DNA from: a virus
DNA length: 53,955 bases
Virus record (IMG/VR): IMGVR_UViG_3300036398_000737
Span: 1 to 53,955 of that record
Direction: 5' to 3' (one strand)
Shown here: in pieces, positions 44,637 through 52,622 of the stretch
How positions within the stretch are numbered: the first letter of the stretch is position 1
How the letters are laid out: every line of letters starts with the position of its first letter
Made by a program: the position numbers and the translations under genes
Notes under the pieces: generated by a model
Told to the model about the DNA's origin: nothing
The model's database searches: none
The model's input: the letters and a program-made list of their open reading frames with translations, nothing else

Positions 44637-46244
44637 TTATGTCATCGGTACATTGTACACTGAGTGAGCATAAACAACATAAAAATTATTATGATTTTCT
44701 GGATCAATACTTGGAACATTGTTTGCTGGTCCAGTATTTTGACCAGATGCTCCTTGTTTTGCGGCAACTTGTGTTCCGCCCATTGGTAATGGAATAATTG
44801 TCGGTGCTGGTTCTGGTAAAGGACCAACACTTTCTGCCTTCATTGTTGCTTCCTGTTTTATTGGAGTTATATCAGCAATGGGAGTCTTTAATGTAGAAGA
44901 ACTAAATGCATCTTGTAAGTTAATTCCTTCTACACCCATCAACTGAGCAACATTAATTTCTCCATATTGTGCTGGTTTGCTAAAATCTTGATTTTCAGAT
45001 TGTGATGCAACATCGGAAGTTTGTTTTCCATCACCCATTAAATTATTAGATCCAAAAGCAATATTTGTAATTTTGTTTTGTGATGTTTGTGATAGTAAGT
45101 TTTTATCTACACCTGGACCACCAAATGCTCCACCACTAAACATTTCAGTTGACTTATCATAAAATCCTTTGAACAAATCTGTTGCTGGACCATAACTAAA
45201 AAATCCAGCAGCGAGAGCAGCGGGAAGTTTAAGAGGACCTGGTGCAAATCTTGAGAATAGATTTGCTGCACCTGCTGCCATAGTGGCACCACCAAGATTA
45301 CCTGCTGCTGCTCTTGCAGGATCTTCTCCTCCAGCAATGTCTAAACCAGTCCCTAATGCGGCACCAGTAAGTATAGAAGTCAATCCAAATCTGTTTATTC
45401 CTTGCCCCGAAACTCTTTGTTCTGCTTCTGCTACTGTTCTTGCTGGTCCAGCAGGAGGTGGATTTCCACCAGCAGGAGGTGGATTCCCCCCACCACCAGA
45501 TCTTGAAAATCCAGGAAGAATATTTTTTATTTTAGGTATAATTCTATTTGCTGCACCTTTAACACCATCAAGAAGTGCTTGAACTGGTCTTAAAAATAAT
45601 CCAACTGCAACAGCAGTTGTAACCCTAGCAGCAACTCTTGTTAGTATATTGAATACAGAAGTTAATCCAAACCTAATTCCAGCATATACTCCACCAATAA
45701 TGCCAAGATTTTTAATGACACTATTTTTAATTTCTTCTAACTTTTGCCTATTTCCGTCACCAAGAGCCTTGATAGTCTCTATACCTTGCTGCAATAACCA
45801 ACCACCCAGAAGAGTGGTAAAAAATTGCATCAAACGAGAAAGAGTAAATGATGCTTTCGCTGCAACTTTTTGTACAGGATATACAAGAGCATTTTGTATC
45901 TTTCTTTCAATAATACTCTCTTTTCCTTCTCTTAATTGTTGCTCAGCAAGTCTTCTTTCTTGATCTTGTTCCTGAGCAGTTTGTCTTCTTTCTAATGCAG
46001 CACTTTGGATAACATTCCCATAAACATTCTGCATCGCAACGTTTAATGAGTTAACTTGTTGCGTTAATGCAGATAACTGTTCAGAAACCGTGTTTAGTGC
46101 TAATGAGTTTCTTTGTATTAATGATGTTGTAACTGGATCTGGCTGAGCAGGAGGTGGCGCTGCTGCTGCTCTGAAAGCATCCGCAGACACCGTTTTTCTA
46201 GCAACTCTTAATCCTCCCGATAGTGGCGATTTTATCTCAGCCAT
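44637..46244 (-). CDS. Tape-measure/hub-like protein, 535 aa
   Basis: N-terminal coiled coil (about 45-115), then a hydrophobic stretch (LSRLMQFFTTLLGGWLLQQG) that resembles the one in the 640-aa protein. The middle is Ala/Gly-rich, with likely membrane-active segments; the end is Pro/Gln-rich. It overlaps gp51 by 8 nt. It may correspond to gp29 or be a paralogue of the hydrolase protein without the enzyme domains. Confidence 0.62.
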   Translation of the reverse strand: MAEIKSPLSGGLRVARKTVSADAFRAAAAPPPAQPDPVTTSLIQRNSLALNTVSEQLSALTQQVNSLNVAMQNVYGNVIQSAALERRQTAQEQDQERRLAEQQLREGKESIIERKIQNALVYPVQKVAAKASFTLSRLMQFFTTLLGGWLLQQGIETIKALGDGNRQKLEEIKNSVIKNLGIIGGVYAGIRFGLTSVFNILTRVAARVTTAVAVGLFLRPVQALLDGVKGAANRIIPKIKNILPGFSRSGGGGNPPPAGGNPPPAGPARTVAEAEQRVSGQGINRFGLTSILTGAALGTGLDIAGGEDPARAAAGNLGGATMAAGAANLFSRFAPGPLKLPAALAAGFFSYGPATDLFKGFYDKSTEMFSGGAFGGPGVDKNLLSQTSQNKITNIAFGSNNLMGDGKQTSDVASQSENQDFSKPAQYGEINVAQLMGVEGINLQDAFSSSTLKTPIADITPIKQEATMKAESVGPLPEPAPTIIPLPMGGTQVAAKQGASGQNTGPANNVPSIDPENHNNFYVVYAHSVYNVPMT

Positions 46245-46410
46245 TTATTCCTTGTTTTAGATTTTCCTCTTCAATATACTGTTTGAGAAGAGAAAGATAA
46301 ATTTCTCTCTCCCAAGGTATCATATTTTCTAACTCTGTCAAGCTATATTTATGATGTTGCATTAAGGCAAAATTAACCTTGTAGTATGACTCAAGATCTT
46401 CGTGAGCCAT
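46237..46410 (-). CDS. 51: gp51-like baseplate hub assembly protein, 57 aa
   Basis: MAHEDLESYYKVNFALMQH then a KYSLTELENMIPWEREIYL stretch is the short cyanophage form of gp51, between gp26 and the hub genes as in other cyanophages. T4 gp51 is longer and acts catalytically in hub assembly. Too short for ordinary ORF cut-offs. Confidence 0.72.
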   Translation of the reverse strand: MAHEDLESYYKVNFALMQHHKYSLTELENMIPWEREIYLSLLKQYIEEENLKQGING

Positions 46411-46412
46411 AC

Positions 46413-47132
46413 TTACCCGAAAAAAGAAGTAAGTCCCTCCAATACAACTTCACTTTCAACATCGGTTTTTGGATTTTTAACTTTAATAGTATGAGAAAGT
46501 TTTGGCATCGTGTCAAAGAAAGTTTCAATTTCTTTAAATTGTTTTGAACTCAATTGTTCAATAAATTCTAAAAGTTCTTTTTTAGTACAATCTTTTGCAG
46601 ACCAAGATTCTTCTTCAGAATAAACCTGTTCAATACAAGAAGCAATAAGATCAAAAGTTTCTGTTACACCAATTTCAGTTCCAGCAGTGAAATTACTCTT
46701 AATAAACTCATCCATTGAAGGATATTTCATTCTTAGGATTAGATTATCGTCTAGTTTAATATCTCTTGAATGATCATCAGAAACTTGAACTTTAATCTCA
46801 TCAAGATTGATTAATGTGGGAACCTGAGTAATATTATCATCTGGACAAGTAATTAAAACTTCTACATCTTCACCAACAGATTTACCACGAATGTTTAGAA
46901 AAAGATATTCAATATCAAAAGTAGAAAGTTCTTCTACTTTTACACCTCTTGTTAAAATGCAAGCAGAAATAACTTCTTTAACTGCGTTTGCAATCTGCTT
47001 ACTATCTTCACTTTCCATTGCAATAATTAAAACCTTTTCTTCTTTAACAAGAAAAGGTCTATATTTAATCGTCTTTTTTGACGAAGGAATTTCCAACTCA
47101 TAAGTTGGTGTGGAAATTTTGGGTAAAGGCAT
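46413..47132 (-). CDS. 26: gp26-like baseplate hub assembly protein, 239 aa
   Basis: MPLPKISTPTYELEIPSSK, YRPFLVKEEKVLIIAMES and DIEYLFLNIRGKSVGEDVE match the gp26 family. Needed for assembly of the central hub. It is followed 2 nt later by gp51. Confidence 0.85.
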   Translation of the reverse strand: MPLPKISTPTYELEIPSSKKTIKYRPFLVKEEKVLIIAMESEDSKQIANAVKEVISACILTRGVKVEELSTFDIEYLFLNIRGKSVGEDVEVLITCPDDNITQVPTLINLDEIKVQVSDDHSRDIKLDDNLILRMKYPSMDEFIKSNFTAGTEIGVTETFDLIASCIEQVYSEEESWSAKDCTKKELLEFIEQLSSKQFKEIETFFDTMPKLSHTIKVKNPKTDVESEVVLEGLTSFFG

Positions 47133-47161
47133 AATAATCCTTACAATTCAGATAAAAATAT

Positions 47162-48040
47162 TTAGATCACTCTTCTAGTTCCAATTACCGAATTAGTCGA
47201 ACTTGATTTACTGGAACTGAAATATCCGTTTGAAATTCCTCCCGAAAGAGTATTATAAAGTTGACCAGTAACTATTGCTTCACCAGTTGAAACATTGACT
47301 GGTCTAAATCTAACTCCACTTGCAGACGCTGCACCAGGAGATACTGGAACATAAACTGGTTTATTTAAATTTGTTTCATTTAAGAAATTAGTTGCCAACT
47401 CTGGTACTAAGTTATTATCTGCATTTCTAGCAATATCAATGCTATAAGTTCTCCCACAAACATATCTTTCATAACTGAAAGAAGCACTTGCCTTTAAAAT
47501 TCCAGACGATTCATAAGATATAGCAGTAGAATTTAAAGTTAATGGAAATAATCCATAGAAAGTATATTCAATATAATTTTTATAATCTCTGTCAAATTTT
47601 ACAATTCTTGTTGCATTACATTTATATTCATCAGGATATCTCATTCTAAAATAATATCCATCTTGATATGGTTGTTCTCTTGATCCACTACTCACAAATT
47701 CCATCCAGTGCTCTAAAAATTTTATAGTTCTATAAGATCTGTCAACATAAAATTCTAAATCAATTTGGGTAAATGTTCTGGTATGTGCCATTTTTTCGGC
47801 AACTCCAGTATAATTACCAACAATATCTGCTGTTGCAAAAGAACTTCCTGGCAAAGAAGCAGAATTGCAAAGCAATCCAACGGATTCTCCAATAAAACGA
47901 GAATCAACTCCTCTTAGTCTAAGATAAGATCTTAATGAACCAGATAATCCACCAAAAATTACCTGATAATGTGAGGTTTGTGCAAGATTGGTAAAAAGTG
48001 GTTTAAACTCTGATATTTTCCTTGGTCTTGGTGCAGGCAC
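47162..48040 (-). CDS. 54: gp54-like tail-tube initiator, 292 aa, GTG start
   Basis: GTG start at 48040 after a late box. The tube-type pattern (LLCNSASLPGSSFATADIVG, then DLEFYVDRSYRTIKFLEHW, FYGLFPLTLNSTAISYESS) fits gp54/gp19-type tube proteins, and the place beside gp26/gp51 and opposite gp48 fits gp54, which starts tube polymerisation on the baseplate. Confidence 0.72.
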   Translation of the reverse strand: MPAPRPRKISEFKPLFTNLAQTSHYQVIFGGLSGSLRSYLRLRGVDSRFIGESVGLLCNSASLPGSSFATADIVGNYTGVAEKMAHTRTFTQIDLEFYVDRSYRTIKFLEHWMEFVSSGSREQPYQDGYYFRMRYPDEYKCNATRIVKFDRDYKNYIEYTFYGLFPLTLNSTAISYESSGILKASASFSYERYVCGRTYSIDIARNADNNLVPELATNFLNETNLNKPVYVPVSPGAASASGVRFRPVNVSTGEAIVTGQLYNTLSGGISNGYFSSSKSSSTNSVIGTRRVI

Positions 48041-48041
48041 T

Positions 48042-48048
48042 CTAAATA
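48042..48048 (+). promoter_or_regulatory. Late promoter box towards gp4
   Basis: CTAAATA on the plus strand, 28 nt before the gp4 ATG. Confidence 0.55.
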
Positions 48049-48068
48049 CCTATTATGAGTATTTTAGT

Positions 48069-48075
48069 TATTTAG
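48069..48075 (-). promoter_or_regulatory. Late promoter box towards gp54
   Basis: CTAAATA on the minus strand, 28 nt before the gp54 GTG. Together with 48042-48048 it makes a face-to-face pair. Confidence 0.55.
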
Positions 48076-48513
48076 ATGTCATACAAGGGAAAATATAAAC
48101 CATCTTATCCACAAAAATACAAAGGAGATCCAACAAACATCATATATCGTTCTTTATGGGAAAGAAAGTTTTGTGTTTATTGTGATTTAAATGAAAAAGT
48201 ATTAGAATGGGCATCAGAAGAGAAATGTATTCCATATAGATCACCAATAGATGGAAAAGTTCATAGATATTTTCCCGACTTCATTATTAAGGTAAAAGAA
48301 GAAAATGGTTCAATTAAAAAATATGTGATTGAGATCAAACCAAAAAGACAAACTGTTCCTCCACCAAAACAAAAAAGGCAAACAAAAGGATATATCAGTG
48401 AAGCATATGAATATGCTAAAAATCAAGCAAAATGGGAAGCAGCAAGAGAATGGTGTGCAGATCGTGGTTATGAATTTAAAGTTCTAACAGAAAACGAACT
48501 AGGTATCAAGTAA
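48076..48513 (+). CDS. 4: gp4 head-completion protein, 145 aa
   Basis: MSYKGKYKPSYPQKYKGDP, SLWERKFCVYCDLNEKVLE, FPDFIIKVKE and YVIEIKPKRQ match gp4, which has a TnsA/PD-(D/E)XK-like core (PDF...EIKP are the catalytic-site motifs). gp4 completes full heads. One-base overlap (ATGG after TA) with the next gene. Confidence 0.88.
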   Translation: MSYKGKYKPSYPQKYKGDPTNIIYRSLWERKFCVYCDLNEKVLEWASEEKCIPYRSPIDGKVHRYFPDFIIKVKEENGSIKKYVIEIKPKRQTVPPPKQKRQTKGYISEAYEYAKNQAKWEAAREWCADRGYEFKVLTENELGIK

Positions 48514-48953
48514 TGGCAGAAAAGAGAGAGACTCTTCTCCAATCCCAAAAAAGAAAACTTGCCGAACAAAAAGCAAAGAAACAACCAACAGACACTGATA
48601 GCAATCAAAACCGAGTTCGTTCTGTTCTTAATGGAATCACAGGAAAAGAAAGCGGTGATGATTTAATGTTGGAACTTCTGGAAGTAGTTTCGGAAAGTGG
48701 AAAAGTTCCTCAGGCAGGTAAATTTTATATTTTTGTTTATAACGCGAAAACACCACAACTAAGATACGATCAAAATCCATTAGTTGCAGTAACGGATGTC
48801 TTTCAATGGGGATTCAAAGGGTTGAATATGCATTGGGGAGAAGTACGCCAATACACTTGGAATGAAGTGGTAGGGTCTTTGTATGAAGTTTACCCATCAG
48901 AAATAAAAGACTTACAAGCAATACCTTTTGCAAATTTCCGAATAAATAACTAA
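48513..48953 (+). CDS. Hypothetical structural or assembly protein, 146 aa
   Basis: A charged helix (1-60) is followed by a compact domain (GKFYIFVYNAKTPQLRYDQ, DVFQWGFKGLNMHW). It sits between gp4 and gp48 in the same operon, a conserved position in cyanophages. Function unknown. Confidence 0.75.
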   Translation: MAEKRETLLQSQKRKLAEQKAKKQPTDTDSNQNRVRSVLNGITGKESGDDLMLELLEVVSESGKVPQAGKFYIFVYNAKTPQLRYDQNPLVAVTDVFQWGFKGLNMHWGEVRQYTWNEVVGSLYEVYPSEIKDLQAIPFANFRINN

Positions 48954-48966
48954 AAAAGTATTATAA

Positions 48967-49968
48967 ATGCCACTCAATGTCGGGGCTCCAATAGGGAGTG
49001 AAGCATCTACTATCGCATCCACTCAAAATGCATATGCAAATGCTTATGCAGGTGCAACCACATCACAAAACAAAAGTGGTGGTAAAACAACTTTTAGATA
49101 TCCACTAAAAAGATTAGATAATACTTCTGATTACTTAGAGATTAAAATATTTGATTATATTGGTGGTAGTTTTGAACTTGGTCCGCCAGTTCAAACAAAA
49201 ACAATGCAGCAACGACAAAAAGCAAATAAAGTTAGTCCAACTCATTATATTATTTTACCAATACCACAGAATATTAGTGATACAAACTCAGTAACTTGGG
49301 GAGATGATACTATTAATCCTATTGAAGGTGCATTAATAGCATTGGGTGAATCTGGTATTAAGGAAGGACCATCAGCCGCTTTTACCAAAGCAGTTAACAA
49401 TTTAAAAAATTTACCAAATATTACTACCGATCAAAAAAATGCTTTAAGCGCATATGTTACTGCCAGAGCAGTTAATGTGCTTGGCACTAACGTTAGTCCA
49501 GAATCTTTAATATCAAGAGCAACTGGCCAAGTTTTAAATTCAAACTTAGAATTGCTTTTTCAAGGTGTTAATTTAAGATCTTTCCCATTTATATTTGACC
49601 TTGCTCCTAGATCTAGACAGGAAGCAGAAGAAATCAAAGGTATAATTAAAGTTTTAAAGCAAACAATGTCTGCCAGAAATGGTGGTGCAGGAACGGGCAG
49701 TAATACAAATGCTGGTCTTTTTATTAGTGCTCCAAGCGTTTATCAACTGACTTATAAAACAGGACCTGCAAAACATAGTTTTTTAAATACATTCAAACCT
49801 TGTGCATTAACTGACATTTCTGTAAATTATACAGCATCAGGAACTTATGCAACATATGAAGATGGAGCACCAGTTCATTTGCAAATGTCTTTAACGTTTA
49901 AAGAAATTAATCCTGTTTACAGTGAAGATTATGATCAACCAGAAGCAATGGATGGAGTAGGTTACTAA
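48967..49968 (+). CDS. 48: gp48 baseplate tail-tube cap, 333 aa
   Basis: GKTTFRYPLKRLDNTSDYL and YLEIKIFDY near the N-terminus, DTNSVTWGDDTINPIEGAL in the middle, and FEFDLAPRS/IKVLKQ-type segments (FIFDLAPRSRQEAEEIKGI) fit cyanophage gp48. gp48 caps the baseplate dome and nucleates the tube with gp54. Confidence 0.8.
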   Translation: MPLNVGAPIGSEASTIASTQNAYANAYAGATTSQNKSGGKTTFRYPLKRLDNTSDYLEIKIFDYIGGSFELGPPVQTKTMQQRQKANKVSPTHYIILPIPQNISDTNSVTWGDDTINPIEGALIALGESGIKEGPSAAFTKAVNNLKNLPNITTDQKNALSAYVTARAVNVLGTNVSPESLISRATGQVLNSNLELLFQGVNLRSFPFIFDLAPRSRQEAEEIKGIIKVLKQTMSARNGGAGTGSNTNAGLFISAPSVYQLTYKTGPAKHSFLNTFKPCALTDISVNYTASGTYATYEDGAPVHLQMSLTFKEINPVYSEDYDQPEAMDGVGY

Positions 49969-49969
49969 A

Positions 49970-50671
49970 ATGCCATATTTCAGAGAACTACCAGATTTAG
50001 AATATCAGTCTCCACTCCCTCATAAAAACTCTTCACAAGATTATGTAAGGGTTAAAAATTTATTTCGTAGAGTTAAACTTTTAGACTGGTTACAAGATAA
50101 AGCAACTCTGTTTAATAAATTTCAAATTCAAGAAGGTGGTAGACCAGATACTGTTGCTCAATTAGTTTATGGTCAAGCAGATTATGATTGGGTTGTTCTG
50201 TTAACTGCTGGAATTATAAACGTTAGAGATCAGTGGCCACTATCAAATCGTGATCTATATGTTTATGCAGAAAACAAATATACTACTCAAAATTTAAATG
50301 CGATTCATCATTATGAAACAATAGAAGTTAAAGATCAAAAAGGTAGACTCATTCTACCAAAAGGACAAAAAGTTGACTCTAATTTTAAAATAACCGTTTC
50401 TTCTGGATCAACTTATATTGGTGTTGGTGCTTATGATAATCAAGTTTTTACACCAGACTCTACTGGAGAAATAAATCCAGTTATAGGAGTCACAAATTAT
50501 GAATATGAAATAAATTTGAATGAAGATAAAAGAGAAATTTATATTTTAAAATCTGGATATTTACAACAATTCTTAAATGATATGAGAGTGATTATGCATT
50601 ATGATAGAAGTTCTCAGTATGTTGACAAGAAACTAATCCGCACTGAGAACACTCGTCTCATCGGTCCATAA
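49970..50671 (+). CDS. 53: gp53 baseplate wedge protein, 233 aa
   Basis: MPYFRELPDLEYQSPLPHK, FNKFQIQEGGRPDTVAQLV and YGQADYDWVVLLTAGIIN are gp53 hallmarks, with a LysM-like C-terminal part (REIYILKSGYLQQF). The 3' end overlaps the Mom-like gene tail to tail by 39 nt. Confidence 0.87.
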   Translation: MPYFRELPDLEYQSPLPHKNSSQDYVRVKNLFRRVKLLDWLQDKATLFNKFQIQEGGRPDTVAQLVYGQADYDWVVLLTAGIINVRDQWPLSNRDLYVYAENKYTTQNLNAIHHYETIEVKDQKGRLILPKGQKVDSNFKITVSSGSTYIGVGAYDNQVFTPDSTGEINPVIGVTNYEYEINLNEDKREIYILKSGYLQQFLNDMRVIMHYDRSSQYVDKKLIRTENTRLIGP

Positions 50672-51250
50672 GAGTTTTAGATTCTTATCAAACATCATCA
50701 CATATCGGTGCTTGCGGGAGCGTTCTCTCCACTCTCCTGCAGCACCTTTCATTTTACCTCTTGAATGTTTGGTGCCGTCTGCATAATAGAAATCTTTTTT
50801 TGCATCTGTAAGACCACAATACTTAAAGTTACAAGCGCGATAGATTGTGCCAGTATGAAAATCGTTATCAGCGTAAGAGATGATTGCTTTAACTTCTGTA
50901 TCCTTTCGTAACTGTTTAATCGCTCTTGAAACGAACCAAGAAGTGATATTATACTCTCCCTGTTGGGTGTCAGGGTGTATGCAAAGTCGTGAAAGTTCAA
51001 AGAGTCCTTCTTGTTCATTTCTTGCTAGTCCAAATGCTCCTTGTGCTACTTCTGGAACTGGAAGTCCAGTAAAAATACAAACGCCGACTGGTCCTCCAAT
51101 ATTCAAGGGAGAAAAGTCATTCTTTCGGAACAAACCATAGTTATATCCTGATTTGTAACCTTTTGAAAAATCTTTTAGATAATGATAGGTCAGTAGAAGT
51201 TCTTTCGCATCCTTCTTAGAAATCCTATCAATATAGTAATCAGATTTCAT
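50633..51250 (-). CDS. Mom-like acetyltransferase-fold DNA modification protein, 205 aa
   Basis: ELLLTYHYLKDFSKGYKSG, GVCIFTGLPVPEVAQGAFG and LFELSRLCIHPDTQQGEYN follow the GNAT-type fold of the phage Mu Mom family, which modifies adenine in DNA to block restriction. Start ATG 51250 lies at the end of the terminator T-run after gp32; ATG 51280 is upstream inside the hairpin. Another GNAT role is possible. Confidence 0.6.
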   Translation of the reverse strand: MKSDYYIDRISKKDAKELLLTYHYLKDFSKGYKSGYNYGLFRKNDFSPLNIGGPVGVCIFTGLPVPEVAQGAFGLARNEQEGLFELSRLCIHPDTQQGEYNITSWFVSRAIKQLRKDTEVKAIISYADNDFHTGTIYRACNFKYCGLTDAKKDFYYADGTKHSRGKMKGAAGEWRERSRKHRYVMMFDKNLKLLWTDETSVLSAD

Positions 51251-51279
51251 AAAAAAAGAGGGGAGGTCCACTCCCCTCA
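51251..51279 (-). terminator. Rho-independent terminator after gp32
   Basis: GAGGGGAG-TGGAC-CTCCCCTC stem (8 bp, 5-nt loop) followed by seven T on the minus strand. It directly precedes the Mom-like ATG and would hide any ribosome site (GGGGAG). Confidence 0.9.
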
Positions 51280-51292
51280 TTATAGCACCTGA

Positions 51293-52228
51293 TCAGTCTT
51301 CTGCCAAGCGGGCGAAGTAACTGAGTGCATCATCGTCCTCATCTTCCTCAACCACAGGAGTAGAAACTCGGCGGGTGGGTTGAAGGTTGTTGAGTTCACT
51401 GCGAAGATCGTCATCAAGATCCTTGACAGAACCGCGAGTGTTATCTTCTTCATCAAGATCTTCAGGATCCTGATAACGAGGAGTGCCCTTGTTACCAACA
51501 ACATAGTCTAGACGCTTTTTCAGTTCATCATAAGTCTTGAACTGATCAGCAGCAACAAGTTCAGCAAGAGAATATTGCTTCTTCCAGATTGCTTCCATTG
51601 CATCATCATCGTCTAGTAGAGTAGAAGCAGCGGCAAACTCACTGGAATCATAGTTACGATAACCAGCAACGTTCTTTGCTTTCAGTTTGAAATTAGCACC
51701 CTGCCAAAAATCAAACGGATCAATTGCTTCCTCATCTTCAAACTCAGGTTGCATTGCAGCGGTGAGTTTGTCAAAGATCTTCTTACCATACTTAAACAAG
51801 AAGACTTTACCTTCGTTGGAGGGATTAGCAGGATCTTTCACAACGTAGATGTTAGAAATGTAAGTCAGTTTACGCTTCTGCTTACGTGCCAGTTCCTTAC
51901 CAGCATCGGTTCCGTTGTTCCACAGTTCGGAGTTCAGTTCCGAAACTGGATCCTTCTGACCCAGAGTAGTTAGAGAGTTCTCAATATACCAACCACCAGG
52001 ACCTTGGAATGCGTGACTGTAAAGTTTCACGAATGGCAGGTCCTCACCATTCGGAGCAGGCAGGAAACGGATAACGGCATAACCATTGCCACTCTTATCA
52101 CATTCCAGTTTCCAGAGACGGTCATCAGAAGAACCGCCACCTGCATTATTCATTTTTTCAACTTCTTTAACCAGTTTGGCAGTAAGATTGCCAAGTTTAG
52201 ATTGCTTTTTAAGGTCGGAAAACGACAT
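51293..52228 (-). CDS. 32: gp32 single-stranded DNA-binding protein, 311 aa
   Basis: N-terminal LAST-like basic motif region (MSFSDLKKQSKLGN), OB-fold core (YAVIRFLPAPNGEDLPFVKL ...), a zinc-type region that lacks most Cys/His of T4, and an acidic C-terminal tail (VVEEDEDDDALSYFARLAED) for protein contacts. It coats ssDNA in replication, repair and recombination. Confidence 0.92.
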   Translation of the reverse strand: MSFSDLKKQSKLGNLTAKLVKEVEKMNNAGGGSSDDRLWKLECDKSGNGYAVIRFLPAPNGEDLPFVKLYSHAFQGPGGWYIENSLTTLGQKDPVSELNSELWNNGTDAGKELARKQKRKLTYISNIYVVKDPANPSNEGKVFLFKYGKKIFDKLTAAMQPEFEDEEAIDPFDFWQGANFKLKAKNVAGYRNYDSSEFAAASTLLDDDDAMEAIWKKQYSLAELVAADQFKTYDELKKRLDYVVGNKGTPRYQDPEDLDEEDNTRGSVKDLDDDLRSELNNLQPTRRVSTPVVEEDEDDDALSYFARLAED

Positions 52229-52231
52229 TTG

Positions 52232-52271
52232 GATTACCTCGGATTAATTGGATTCGGGGGATTACTCGGAT
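52232..52271 (-). promoter_or_regulatory. Direct repeat in the gp32 leader
   Basis: ATCCGAGTAATCC (52259-52271) and ATCCGAGGTAATCC (52232-52245) lie in the 5' leader of gp32, 14 nt apart. The second copy includes the ribosome-site region before the ATG. T4 gp32 represses its own mRNA by binding the leader, so these copies might be an autogenous operator. Confidence 0.5.
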
Positions 52272-52300
52272 AGTATAACAGGGATTTCCTCAGCGGTCAA
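52272..52300 (-). promoter_or_regulatory. Sigma-70 promoter for gp32
   Basis: TTGACC (52295-52300), 17 bp, TATACT (52272-52277). Confidence 0.75.
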
Positions 52301-52622
52301 TATATTGCTTGAGGGATTCGATTGTTTTGTTCATACTACTGAATAAAACTTGCAGATCAGTTTCTGGTGGAAAACCCATCAGGGCAACTGATTTGCGTAG
52401 ATTCTCTTTCATTTCGACCGCTGTTGGGTCGTCTGAAAGGGATAACCTAGTATACATCACTCTCTGCTTTTCTAGCAAGAGCTCCAGTTTTTCAATATGT
52501 TCCAGTTTTGTTTCACGGTCCATCATACCAAAAGTGAGAATACTTCCGTAAATCTCCTCTTGCAACTTGTTGATTTCTTTCAGTTCTTCTTGAATAATAT
52601 CGGAGTCAAAAAAGTTACTCAT
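52290..52622 (-). CDS. DUF1825-type cyanobacterial protein, 110 aa
   Basis: MSNFFDSDIIQEELKEINK, FGMMDRETKLEHIEKLELL, KQRVMYTRLSLSDDPTA and an MGFPPETDLQVLFSSM segment resemble the small, helical DUF1825 proteins conserved in cyanobacteria. It lies between gp59 and gp32. The gene just upstream of gp59 is the better match for gp33, so this protein is an extra member of the replication cluster. Confidence 0.65.
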   Translation of the reverse strand: MSNFFDSDIIQEELKEINKLQEEIYGSILTFGMMDRETKLEHIEKLELLLEKQRVMYTRLSLSDDPTAVEMKENLRKSVALMGFPPETDLQVLFSSMNKTIESLKQYIDR

